A stretch of DNA of 64,000 nucleotides, taken from contig CM055279.1 in NCBI GenBank assembly GCA_029237695.1, forward strand, positions 57,981,530 through 58,045,529. The letters run 5' to 3'. The position numbers were made by a program, and so were the translations under genes. Origin of the DNA: Conchocele bisecta. Taxonomy: Eukaryota; Mollusca; Bivalvia; Lucinida; Thyasiridae. Below are positions 44,673 through 56,750 of this stretch, one piece after another (position 1 is the stretch's first letter; the number at the start of each line of letters is the position of its first letter). Under the pieces are notes generated by a model. That model was not told the DNA's origin. It worked only from the letters and a program-made list of their open reading frames with translations, and ran no database searches.

Positions 44673-45639
44673 TGTTGCTAAGAGATCGCGCAGGAGTGAC
44701 ATTAAAAGCGCAAAGTATTAAATAAGGCTATTATAATTCTAACTACAAATGTATTGGTTTTATAATGAAATCAGCAACATAAACATATATACATTCATGC
44801 AAAAACTGCTAATATATTGTAATTGTGTTGGAACTATTTTCTTCGTAGAAAATATTCTTTGTGTGATCCGTCCGGTATGACCTGCTCAACCAGCTTGCAA
44901 TCCGGTACGATTTCCGAACTAGACTCGATACAGTTTGCAAAACAGTAAAGGAGTGCATTAGAAATAGATTAACCGCATTGTAATTAGCGCGTCGCCATTA
45001 AACAGATTTTCCGACCTATCATGTTCTGATATACGCCGCAAATTTCAAAAGTACAATACAGTTAACCCTATGCTGGAAATATGGAAGCGAAACGATAATA
45101 TTTCAGTAACATATAACGGGGGCTTATCAACCAGCTAAGGCAATACTGTGTCGTGTTAACCTAAGTGCGTATTACATGTAATAGCATTGGAAATGATTAC
45201 ATGTATCTGGAAAACAATGGTTTATGCTTGGACAATTTCGGGCTACACTGGTTGATTCTAGATGACAACGTACCATCTACAGAAAACACTGCACCCAAAC
45301 CACCAACAAAGTATTATTGAAATAAACGATCTACATACAAGCCCGTATAAACAGTGTAGCTCCTGCTCACCCACCAATACCATGTAGCCAGATACTCGGG
45401 CACGGCTCTGTAATCACTTCCATTGAAAAATCTCCGCATTTTCCTGACATTTATTTAAAAAAATAAGTCATATACTTTGTAAATTACGTTGAAAATTGAG
45501 GAATAATACGAAATTCATACGAGTTAGTGCAGTGCTCGTGTGTAATTGAATATTAAATGAACACTGATGTGTATGTCAATTTTATATGTCATTTATGGAA
45601 AACAAATAAGTAGGGTGACTTTTTGTCCTTGATGAAAAA
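44673..45639. other. AT-rich intergenic sequence
   Basis: No gene recognised. Confidence 0.45.
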
Positions 45640-46095
45640 GTACTTACATTTAAATATTGTAATGCCAAAACTAGGTCAAACACACGTTCTACTTCACGGA
45701 TCGTAACACAATTCAGTATACATGTTTATCATGGCAAGATAATAATCCTATTGTTTTTCAAAATTTCTGATGACTTATCTCCCCTGTGCGGCCATTTTAA
45801 ATGTTCGCATTCCGTATCATTGTCCACGCAATTACTCACGTTCTATATATCGAAGTTGACGCATCTGAACTAAATTCGGTATACATGTACATGAGTAGCA
45901 TGGCAAGATGAAGAAACCCTATTAATTTTCAAAATGTTCAGATTAGTTATATTCCCTTGGCAGCAATTTTTAATTTTCACATTCCATATACTTTCCATGC
46001 AATAACAAGACACAGCGTAATCAGATTCGGCACACATGTTTATCACGACATGAGGATGAACCCGATTGATCTTCAGTGAGTTATCCCACCTTATT
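45640..46095. repeat. Three diverged tandem units, about 160-170 bp
   Basis: An ATTCGGTATACATG or CAGTATACATG segment, then CATGGCAAGAT, CCTATT and TTCAAAA..TTC, then a TTATCTCCC- or TTATATTCCC-type segment, recurs near 45710, 45875 and 46030. Non-coding. Confidence 0.55.
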
Positions 46096-46617
46096 TAATG
46101 AGTATACCTCTATGGACGTACACTGTGACCTTCGGCACTCTTGTTTGAAATCAATATCGAAAAAAACGGCGATGCGATAAGAGAGAACCCAATTATGGAA
46201 TTTAATTAGTTTCTTAAGATGTTGTTGCATGGTTTTCTATCCGACATTTTGATCACATAGCATCATTACCACCGTCAATGTTATCATCAGAGTATTCATC
46301 ATCGTCATTCCTGTTACCAGCATCCATTATGTCGGCTCTGTGTAGTTCCCTTAACTCATTGGATCCATGGCTGACTTGACTTGAAATTGGCATTCACAAA
46401 TATACACTTGAGGTACGTTCTGGCAGCTCACTGGCTACTCGACAATCACTCACACACGCGAGGTGACTCGACACGGCTTGACATTAAATTTGTGAATACC
46501 AAGCCTACTTGAATGGTTGATATTGAAATAGCCTTCACTTGAGGAAAGTTTCTACAGTTATACAATTAAGGACCCGTGGGACACCTGACCATCATATGTT
46601 TTGAACATATTTCCTTC
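46096..46617. other. Intergenic sequence
   Basis: Nothing recognised. Confidence 0.45.
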
Positions 46618-47440
46618 CTAAATGTGATGGGATATATGTACAATAGTATATTCTGTTAAACACCATATAATTTGACCATTGGTGCATTATTGTATTCTAT
46701 ACGGCACATGGAATGACCAACTCGACCATCTTAGTATGTTCCAGCCATGAGCCAGCTTCACATATTGTGACGTTCACAAAAAGAACGGAAATGCAAAGTG
46801 CAACACTTAATACAATGTAGCTAACAATACGTAGAAACATCAGGACAACACACTCCTATACATTATATTACACTAATGTAAGATATTGTTGTACTTTTGC
46901 CAATATTAAAAAAAAAATACATCGCCATATATGACGTCTCTTCTGTTCCTTGATACTGCACTGTGCCACATGTAAATACCCATGGGGAACATTTATTCTT
47001 CCCATGCGAAGTATTCGTTACATATACAGGTAACTGCAATAGTGTTTAGTAATATAGTATATTATTTTGTGTATATACGGTATGTGTTGCATGGCTAACC
47101 AGGTAAATGTATAATGACACACGGTGCCTTTTTTCCTGTGTACATACGTCTATTTACAATGGTCCTCCGTCTTGTTTAATTTAAAAGACACAAAACTGTC
47201 TAAAACACTGACATAATTTACAGTTCGGTGTAATATTAAAATAGGAGTGTGTTGTCCTGGCTTTTCTACGTATGGTTAGCTACATTATATTATATGTTAT
47301 ATTTTGGGTTTGAGGTGAAGCTGGCTGATGGCTTGAACACACAAAGATGGTCGAGCTGGCCACTCCATGAGCCAAATAGTATACAATAACGAGGCAATGT
47401 TCACGACATATATGGTATGCATATATCCCATCACATTTAG
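46618..47440. mobile_element. MITE-like element with long inverted arms
   Basis: The ends read CTAAATGTGATGGGATATAT and the exact complement at 47421-47440. Inner inverted matches include CTCGACCATCTT (46718 and 47345), GAGCCAGCTTCAC and CAGGACAACACACTCCTAT (near 46841 and 47240). The arms are roughly 250 bp each with indels; the interior is non-coding. A target duplication was not identified. Confidence 0.75.
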
Positions 47441-47930
47441 TAAGTAATTATGTTTGACTCGTTTGATGATCAGGAGTTACACAGGTCCTTAAGTAGAAGT
47501 TAACTGATCTAAATGCATTGAGTCGAGTTTGAGTGGTGATAATTCTATCCGATGATGTGTATAATGGGACAAAATCCGAGTCGGTGGCTATTATGACACA
47601 ATGCGAGCTCCCCATTGTGTCCGTTTTAAAGGTTACCATATAATCAAAGTCCTGAAAGAACTGAAACTGTATCGTCCGAAGCAAAACGTAGGAAAGCGTG
47701 CCTGCCCCACATCGATGAACCCCCCATTGGCAGCCTTTATAACACTCTTGATCTGGTGTGGGGTGCCCTAAACACAACATATCACTTAGAATTTGACCCA
47801 TTTTTGGGATGGCGGCCATTTTGGATTGCGTGACACCGCCATTTTTACTAAATTTTACATTGGGATTGCCAAAACTTATTTCCATTGTATACCACGTGCA
47901 TCTGCACACCCTGACCATGTTCTGCACGTG
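47441..47930 (-). other. Open frame of unknown nature
   Basis: A 159-codon minus-strand open frame (47448-47927). I recognise no domain. Its beginning includes the GGCGGCCATTTTGG motif, which is dispersed in this window, so coding is doubtful. Confidence 0.25.
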
Positions 47931-49979
47931 TCGTCATTTAGCAGTTGAAATATATCACCTTCTAACAAACAACGTAGATCCGTATCCGGTTGCATGTTTA
48001 TAAGAATGGAATCCTCTCACTCTGTGAGTTTCCTTAAAAACACTTATACAATTGTGTTAATGAACAGTGTTTCGTCGCTTTTTATATGTTATCTCCCTTG
48101 AGATAGCATATTGTGTCACGCAACTTTCTGTGGGGGCAGCCATTGATCGTGCTGCGCCTAAACGGCGAGTACGACCAAGAAAATAGTGCATATCCTGGGA
48201 GTTTCAAACAGTAATTTATTCTAGAGAAAACGTATGTATGGGTTTGCACCATCAAAGTACGTTTGCCTCTGGATGATGATTGAGAAAATATGCAACGTTC
48301 ATTCTCTAATTCCGCAATTGATCAGTTTTTGTGGAGATAACATATTTCACTAATTTCAGTACTTTCATTACTATGTTAGCTTCATTGGAGCTACCTAGTA
48401 TAGCAGTCGTAGAGATGGAATTTCAACTATTTCTACATTTAAAACTACCATTATGAGTGTCAAATTTGTAATGTTCAATTACTGAATTTTACTGAATTAG
48501 CACATGTAAACTAAAGAACAAAGCACACTGTCTGAATTATTTAATTATATATTTGGCATATAAAGTTAATTTATTGAATATCATCCGAATTTTGGGGGGA
48601 AATAGGGCGGGTGTGTGTCTTATTTGGTTTATTAAAAGTTGTTGTAAGTAGTGTTAACAAACAATACTTAACGATGTATCTTCAAATACATTCAAATACA
48701 AAATAATCTGGAATTACTGTTTAAGGGCGGGTAGGGATGATATTCATCAAATTAATTTTATATTGCCTGATGACCTCTAAACAGAGCCGCCGGACACCAC
48801 GCCGGAAGACGCGATCGGGCAATAAAAAGGATACAACTGGTACCATTGCAGACAGCCTGTGGAAATAGGGTGGTATAGGAAACAGGCAGGCAATTCAATT
48901 CCCATAGACCCACACTCATACAAACATGACAATCGCAAACTAAGTGCGTCAAAATCAATAGTGTTACTTCCATTCATGGAGTCAGTGGCCTATGCCGGTT
49001 CTAGATCCATGCCAAACACGTGAGTTATTCCCATTTTTTGAAGGAACCGTCTACTTTCACTTTTCAAATCTCTATCTCACCCCCACATCAAGTCGAACAC
49101 AGAACATTTAACCTGCATTTGTAGAGCGTGCAAATAATATAAAATATATTTGGCACAGACAAACCTTTCCTACAGGATCTATTTTATTTATCTCTCTGTC
49201 ATAATAATAACAAGCAATGCCGTTGTCCTGATAATATACTCCTTTATTATTTATTGGCCGATTGGTTCCTTGATGGATCGACTAATCAGAGCCGCCGGAA
49301 ACCACGCACCATACCTGACACACCGACGCTGTCACGGTGTATTGAGGGATCATTATTTCCAGTCGCTAATGTTTCGGTTCATTCTCTCCCAGGCACAAAG
49401 AGTAGGATAGTAATGTTGGTTTATTGTTCGGTGCGATGGTGTTGGTGTTTAGTCAATAATATTAATTCTGTTGTTTTCATACACGATGTAGCTGGGTGCC
49501 AGACATTACCATTGTGGGTGTATTAATAAATGGTTAGTTAGTATGTCTTTATTATTTGAACATATAATGGATTGATGCTGAACATCATTTTTAATTGTTA
49601 GATTCTAAGTATAAATTAGATCGGAAGAGTTTCGGGTGTCCGATGTCATGTACACGTCCATGTGTTTGCAAATTGATTAATGTAGTACAATGACGGATCC
49701 TTGATCTCGCGTGAACTGTCTGACACGTGACACACATATTTCCGTTGTTGCGTGTCATACCTATCAAAATATAAACAAAGGCGAACTTTAGTTGTATATT
49801 TGTTTCTGATAATTGTCAAAATACATGTAAGGTGTGCGCGAAGCCATGTACACTGACTATATTTATTTTCTGTAAATATTCTGTTCCGATTTTGGGATTA
49901 ACTTTCTATCCATACACATGTAATATGGGATTTGACCCTGTTAACTGACCTACAATGACTTTAACTGATGATAAGCCAT
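47931..49979. other. Intergenic sequence
   Basis: No gene recognised. The phrase CAGAGCCGCCGGA occurs twice (48782 and 49287), perhaps a small dispersed repeat. Open frames at 48758-48977 and 49150-49526 lack domains. Confidence 0.45.
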
Positions 49980-51310
49980 TAAAGGAGATATAACCAGGTT
50001 CTGTTTTCGCGGTACGCTTATGTATTCATCATTAATATATCAAATAAAACAAATTTCACAGTAATCCGACCAGTATCTGCCGTTCTTTTACGGATTTCAT
50101 ATTCCGAACAGCCAGTTTTTTCCAGCAGTCACTGCATGACTAACTTCCCCTTATTTTGATTACCACAGTTATTTCCCTTTGCGGTAACGTGGGTATATGA
50201 CGTATCAACCGTACTTCCGAAATGTATGCATAATACGATTATTACACTTAATAGTTCAACAGACTACTTAGAACTCCAGTTAATTAGAGCGCTGATATAA
50301 ATACATGAGAGCTTTATAAATATAAGAATGATTTAGTTACAAACTGCACACTGGAATGCGACTGTGGGTGACAAAATGGGCATACTGTGCAATTGTCAAC
50401 AGCTGTAGGATCCCAGTCTGTATATACATGTATTTATATTTACATCGTCAGGTTACAATCAATGTTTCCCCCCGATAGTACTTATATGTAATGCTAAATC
50501 AGACGGGCAACAGAATAGACACTTATCAGAGCTGTCAGGTGCATAGATGGATCTGGTGCTATGCTGGTAAAACTGTCATAATGTCATTCTCGCAGGCCAT
50601 TGTCCACTTACAATGAAACAATGCTGTACATGGGGTCAATTAAGGAAAGCCAAATACTCGGGTAAGTGACGGCTATATCCCGAGGTCTTATGTTGTTTGA
50701 AGATTGTGTCAATATCCGCTGTACTTATCAGAGCGATTAATTGCTCCGCCATTGGTCCCTGCCACAGGGCACTGCGACTGAGAAGGTGCAATAAACCAAA
50801 CATAATACGGATCTTATAGGGCGTTTGCGACCAGTGTATATCCAGTTCAGCCTGTGCATTCGCACAGTCTGAACAGGATCTGAACTTTCCGGCATTCCTT
50901 CAATGAAACACAATAACAAGCAATCTAGACGGTATTTAGACGTCATGCGTGTTCTATTTGATTAGGATCTACACTGGTCACATTACACAAACCCCATTTA
51001 TCCAGTCACAGCCACATATAGGACCAAGCTGTCTTTAATCATCGTAACCCAAATTTGGCAAAACAACGATTTTCTTCTTTAGTTTTTAACATCAAGTCCA
51101 AACATTTTAAATTTATTTGAAACAAATCAGTAGTCAAATAGATTAAAAATGTTAAAGAATTTTACTGTCCATATGAAAATTGAATAAATGTTTTAATTAT
51201 TTTTAACAAAATATATGATTTAGTTATATTTTAGTATTCGAAAACCGTATTTACGGAAACAGAAGGGAGGGAATATTCAAATTACACAATTTTAGTCCTG
51301 CATTACGCAA
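49980..51310 (+). repeat. Segmental duplication, copy 1
   Basis: Two blocks, 49980-50210 and 50330-51310, match 55348-55570 and 56755-57575 in the same order and strand. Phrases such as TTCTTTTACGGATTTCATAT, CATCGTCAGGTTACAATC and GCTAAATCAGACGGGCAACA are identical. The two copies are roughly 90-95% alike in the best parts by eye. An open frame (50737-50946) has no domain. Confidence 0.85.
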
Positions 51311-51612
51311 ACACGTCTTATTTGGAATTAATAAATCAGTGAACTACTTTCGGCAAGGGAGATAATCAATATCACGCGAACTATTTTCATACAGCCAAGC
51401 GGATTATTCTGTTTATTAGTATATATAGTTTTAATCATCTCCTGTGATATATATAATGATACATTACTTCGCTATGTTATGGGTACTAAAACATGTTGTT
51501 TCAATAGCGTATCTCTGTAACGGTATCGTTGTAGATGGAGTTGCCAATATTTTAATAATTATTAAATGGTTGTGTAATACTGATAGCACTTCTGTATAAA
51601 TGTAATCGTCGT
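51311..51612. other. Spacer
   Basis: Nothing recognised. Confidence 0.4.
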
Positions 51613-51712
51613 AAATGGCGCAATAGTCGTGAGGTTAAGGTCGACGATTTCTATGCTTTAATTACCGATTCCCGAAAGGGTCGGGTGTTCAAACCTCGAC
51701 TTGGTATATTAT
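51613..51712 (+). repeat. Possible tRNA-derived SINE head
   Basis: TGGCGCAATAGTCGTGAGG resembles a degenerate pol III A box region and GGTGTTCAAACCTCG a B box, about 70 bp apart, followed by a T-rich tail. The arms do not fold into a proper tRNA by eye. Confidence 0.35.
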
Positions 51713-52063
51713 TTTCTTTTCTCCATATATATTATTTTTTTGATTTTAATATTTTCACAATTTTATGATTGTAATAAAAAGAGCTATAAATATGTTTTTT
51801 TAAGTTTTAGGTACTGTCTGTACCATAATTTTTTACTGTCCCAAAATTAAAAAAAATTGGCTGTCACAATTAATTAATTTTCGGACAGCAAACATTTTTT
51901 TTATGAATTAGAAATAATTATTGTCCTCCATCTAAGCACAACACTGTTCGAACTGCGCATGTGGCTACCACGACCAGAATTCACTGGCCGCAAACACAGT
52001 AGCCTTCGGCGTCTATTTATTAAATTATTATTTTTTTATTTTATTTGAATTCCGCGTGAGCGC

Positions 52064-52290
52064 TGAATTTTGTGTCAACACCATTTACAGAAAATATTGG
52101 TGATTTTCTAAACGAATATCGGAGAAATGCGGCTATATATTTTGTGTCAATTTTCAACACCATTTACGGAAAAAGTTTACTGATTTTTTAAAACAATATC
52201 GGCACAACTAAATACGGGGATATAATTTTTGTCAACTTTTCAACACCATTTACGGAAAATATTACTGATTTTCTAAAAACAATATCGGCG
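52064..52290 (+). repeat. Tandem repeat, about 75-90 bp, three copies
   Basis: CAACACCATTTACGGAAAA or a close variant, followed by TGATTTTCTAAA and CAATATCGG, occurs near 52077, 52160 and 52243. A related phrase (ACGTCGTTTACGGAAAC) lies in the MITE at 7930. Confidence 0.75.
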
Positions 52291-53580
52291 AAGGTGTACT
52301 GATCTACTTTTTTTTTTTAATAACCAGTCGTCTAATATATCTGTGTATAATCGAGAGTATATCGTTAATTGTCATGTTGTCTCCGACAGTGAGGTGTTGC
52401 GGCACACATAAAAACGACACGTCAATTTCAAAACATTGCCTAAGGGTCAGTCAACATTTACAGCTGTGTGGTGTCATCAGATCAACACCTCGTCACACAC
52501 GACTGCGCATTATCGATTTTTTTCCACACAAAGCGACGTGTATTTACAACTAGATCTGTGTAATGTGTCGGGTGTAGCCAAAGACCATACCTAAATTCGT
52601 AATTAGTCACAGATGTAGCCTTAAAATATAATCTATTTCCTTAAATTACGTCCGCAAGTTGACAGATATTTCAGAGCAGACGTCATCGTAATTTGCCGTT
52701 ATTTATTTCCAAAATTAGCTGTATATTCTGTAAATGGCGTTGAAAGTTGACAATAAATTAAGACCAGATCAGTACGTTAAATTGCTATAGATGACAACTG
52801 ACGATCCGATGAGAGATATAGAGTATAATACCGTTTACGCCTATCCAATGTTAAATATACATTGCTATTTTTTTTATGACTTTCGTAGTTTTTACCGAGA
52901 AATTAAAACCGTATCTATTATTGGGGAACATAATATCATGATTAGCACACCGTTTCACTAAGCTGGGGCTATTCAGGGAATGGGATGACACGGTCTATTG
53001 TTTACACTGGATTAATGGCGGCCACCAGGAGGTCTCAGGCAAATCTTATTTTTCAATAATACGACTGTTGTTTCTTCCTTTTAGTTAGTCTGAACATTTT
53101 GCAGAGAAATTTGAGTTGGACGGAATCGAGCGTTGTTTAAACTTAGTCCGGTCCATATGCACAGGTCAAAATATGAACTGAAAATGGCGCTTTGTGTGAC
53201 AAAAATCCGTACGCGGACGAATACAAAAAAATATTTTGTTATAAATATCACATATAGCGAAACAGCGGTAGCATCTACTGGTTTAATAATATGCATACAT
53301 ATTGTAATTAATGTTTACTATTGATATACTTATGAATAATATACGATACTATGATTTATACTCCAGCACTATGTTTTAAGGCTGTGTGATTTGCCTCAAT
53401 ATAAGCTGGAATAATTAATACTTATATTCATGCGCTTCATGAGAACATCAATACATTTAAAATATACAAATATTACTTAAAGGGGTACCGTTATGATACA
53501 CATTACAATCGCTTACAACATAAGTTATTGATCGAAAATAGTCACTGCATCGTGACCTTTTGACCGCATTACCTATTGCG
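52291..53580. other. AT-rich intergenic sequence
   Basis: No gene recognised. A small open frame on each strand near 53081-53324 lacks domains. Confidence 0.45.
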
Positions 53581-53582
53581 CG

Positions 53583-53640
53583 GGTACCTCACCATAACCC
53601 CTGTTTACATAGGTAACTGGGGGGGGGGGGGTGAGGTACG
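53583..53640. repeat. Hairpin with G-run
   Basis: GTACCTCACC (near 53584) pairs with GGTGAGGTAC (near 53630). A run of about 13 G sits beside the right arm; such runs are error-prone in assemblies. Confidence 0.6.
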
Positions 53641-53814
53641 CTCGCTAATACAATGTTTGCGTAATGTGAGATATAACAATCATCCATGTGTAAAAATAAA
53701 CGGGATACGTACAAAATCCACCCCCTCACCCCTATGATATGTTTTCAAAAAATCATTGGCATTAATTGGTTTTCAAATTTCACCATCTAACCAAACGTGC
53801 CGGCGCCCCAAATG

Positions 53815-54851
53815 AACCAGAGTCCAGGAACGCAATCCCACATCCACTTCCTGAAAACTACCGGCGGTGACAACGACATGCAATTCATATTGTAGGACAA
53901 TGGTTCTTCAGACAATCACATCATTCTCTTTGGGACTGACGCCGGGCTGACTCTACTTGCAGAGAACAACACCTGGTATATGAATGGTACGTTCGGAACA
54001 TCACCCCACAATTTGATCAACTGTTTGTTATCTACGTGCAAGTTGAAGGCGTCGCCAAGTCGGTTGCGTATGCGCTCCTACCTTCTAAAAGTAAATCGGT
54101 GTATGAGGAGTGCTTATCCGGACTTCAGGATGCGGGACATCCGACCAACGCCATCTACCGTTATTATGGACTTTGAGATCGGGATCCACAATGCTGTCAA
54201 GACGATGCTGGGATATGTTACCCCCAAAGGCTGTTTCTACCATCTAACACAGAGCACGTGGCGAAAGGTTCAGTCAGAAGGGTTGCCACCGAGTACAAGC
54301 AGAATGACGACCTGATCGAGCAGTTTGTGGGAATTATAGATGGACTATCATTCCTTCCCGTAAGTGACGTGAAACAGGGGATGAGTGTACTGAAGGAGGT
54401 CGTTCCGGGATGTGCTGAGTCTGTAATTGACTAATTTAATACAACATACGTTAGCGGTGGATTTAAGACTGTCAGAGGAGTCAACGGCGTCATCAAAATA
54501 AGACGGACACCACCGAGATTTCCACCTGCGGCATGGTATGTACACGACACAACCATTAATGGCGGTGACCGAACCAACAACTTGTGTGAAAGTTGGAAAA
54601 ATTCGTTCACGCACCTTGTGGGCCACAGTAATACGAGTATATGGACTATTATCTTAGGTCTCCAGAAGGACCAGACGGCTGTGCACACTGAAATAGAGCG
54701 AATTCGAACAGGACAACCGTCAAGTAAACGACAACGGAAGGCAACTGTATCACTCGAGAAACGTCCAAATAAGTTGTGCTGCCAGTATCGAGACGGGGAG
54801 AAGTCTATGGCCATCTTCATGTATGATATCGGTGAATGCATCCGACTATGA
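53815..54851 (+). pseudogene. MULE-type transposase, frameshifted
   Basis: Readable parts: ILFGTDAGLTLLAENNTWYM then NGTF (53920-53994), VIMDFEIGIHNAV (about 54160-54200), GCFYHLTQSTWRKVQSEGL (about 54228-54285), DLIEQFVGIIDGLSFLPVSD in another frame (54310-54370), and GGDRTNNLCESW, HSNTSIWTIILGLQKDQ and QYRDG near the end, stopping at 54849-54851. This is the order of MULE transposase domains found in many FLYWCH-type animal proteins: a (D/N)GTF first acidic site, a DFE second site and a C-terminal RTNN segment. The first catalytic Asp appears to be Asn (NGTF). Frames change at least twice, near 54000-54120 and 54300. It lies between the two copies of the segmental duplication. Confidence 0.8.
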
Positions 54852-55347
54852 ACACTATAAACATTATGATAATATGTTTGTGTCAAAATGCCTGAAGTGT
54901 TGGGGAATCACAGGATTACAACCATACAAAATTGAGAAATAACTTCTTGTCATAACACATTTTCTTCATACCAACCAATGGTACTTTGCAATACACAGTA
55001 TCTGCATTTGTGTACTGCCAAACGTTGATATAGTTGTAATTGTGATACATAAATGAGCTTGGTATAATGTTATCATGCTTAATATGCAGTATTTTGAATG
55101 TGACCCATTATTGACTGTAAAAATGATGATTACCATTGACATATATTTTGTTCAAGGAATTGTATTCAAACAAACAGAAATGAATGATTGTTACAGGATT
55201 TACCTATCGTTTTGGCGAATAATTCTTTGAAGTGGTAATCGATTCTTCACTAAAGCAATATGGATTGGGACCGACATCAGTATACAAATGTACAAACGAT
55301 ACATACATATTCTAGTTTTACGTTTATTGTGCAACTGAAAATACTTC
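54852..55347. other. Spacer between MULE pseudogene and duplication copy 2
   Basis: AT-rich; nothing recognised. No obvious MULE terminal inverted repeat was found. Confidence 0.45.
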
Positions 55348-55564
55348 ATTAAGTGAGATATAACAAGCTTCTGTTTTCGCGATACGCTTATGTATTTATC
55401 ATTTATATATCAAATAAAACAAATTGTACAGTAATCCGACCAGTATGTGCCGTTCTTTTACGGATTTCATATTACGGACAACCAGTTTTTCCAGCCGTCA
55501 TTGCATGACTAACTTTCCCTTATTTTGCTTATCACAGTTATTTCCCTTTGCGGTCACGTGGGTA

Positions 55565-55890
55565 TTTGTGTTTAACGGCCTATCAACAGCTAAGGTCATT
55601 TAAGGCCGGGCCAACGGGTTGTACTATCCCGCATTAAACGGGTCCACGATGAGGAAAATTCCCAAAATCAGAACTCAATATTTCCATGCCACACCAGTAA
55701 CTTTAGTAGCTCGGCCCCAAACTAATGTGATTTGCCATAAGCTTATTACTTCTTAATGTAGCATAACAGGATTTAGCTCTCAAGTACAGGGGGCATGTAA
55801 ATGAGGGCCAAACCATGCAAGTCGGCATTCCGCAAAGGATGACAACCGATCGTTAAATTACCCTTCGCTGCTCCCAACCACCACCCAAGG
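55565..55890 (+). repeat. Dispersed repeat R1, copy 3, inside the duplication
   Basis: GGCCTATCAACAGCTAAGG, AAGGCCGGGCCAACGGG and AAGTCGGCATTCCGCAAAGG occur in order. Copy 1 of the duplication lacks it at the matching place (after ACGTGGGTAT, near 50205), so it is later than the duplication, unless copy 1 lost it. Confidence 0.8.
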
Positions 55891-56547
55891 GAAAAATGAG
55901 AGGTCATCGAGCCAGTGCCGCCGTTACGGCATGTAAGGTCGTCAAACTGGTGCCCTGATACGATGTGTTAGGTCGTCGAGCCAGCGCCGTACAAACAGTG
56001 CCCCAGGTAATCAATGTATCCAGGTAATTTACGCAATTGAAATAGCTGGATCATAGCTATATGTATTTCAGCTGTATGAAGGAGGAAAACCCAAAATATC
56101 CAAAAAACAAATATAATAATGTATTTTTATTATTCTACTTAAAAAATGAAATTTCTAGATGGTAAACTATGAAGTAACTATTGTATGTACGTAAACAAAT
56201 CAAAGTTCGCTATGAAGGGCAATTCTTCGTTTTGATTGGTGGAAAATTTTGTGAATATTAACTAGCGTCAAATGACGTGCATACGCGATCCAATGGGATA
56301 AACCCGAGATGCTGGGGTTGCTAGTCGGAGGAGATTTTGAGCAGAGGTCGATTATAAATTAGCCGAATAAACACATTTTACGCGATTATACGTGGCTGAA
56401 ACTGTTCTGTTTAATAAATAAAAGCTTTAAATTAGGCCAATAATCGACGTATGTTGGCGTATATGGCCATTAGAGCCAACTATGGACTTCAACAACAACA
56501 ACTTCCAGGTTCAATCTCTTCCGGCGTTAAGCTCATTACGTATTCAA

Positions 56548-56750
56548 AATTGTGTTATTTGGCTATATTTAAAGTTTTAAACGGAGATAATTGCCAAAAA
56601 TGCAAACTTTATCGGTTGATGCAATTTGGAAGTGATACAGCAAAATTCGCGTTCGTAGATTACCGAATAGCGGAGAAAAGGGTTGTTACAAACTTTTTCA
56701 GAATTCGATGGATGACCAATATATTAGCCGATATATAAATAGATCGGCTA
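56548..56750 (+). repeat. Dispersed repeat shared with 43605-43800
   Basis: See 43605. It overlaps a 95-codon open frame (56451-56738) without recognised domain. Confidence 0.8.

Noticed and set aside
49617..49630. AGATCGGAAGAG, the core of a common sequencing adapter
   Set aside because: Only 12 bases match; the next bases do not continue as any standard adapter, and the flanks read on as ordinary genomic sequence.
53610..53635. G-run as a quadruplex regulatory site
   Set aside because: A single uninterrupted run of about 13 G is as likely an assembly or sequencing slippage product; there is no nearby gene.
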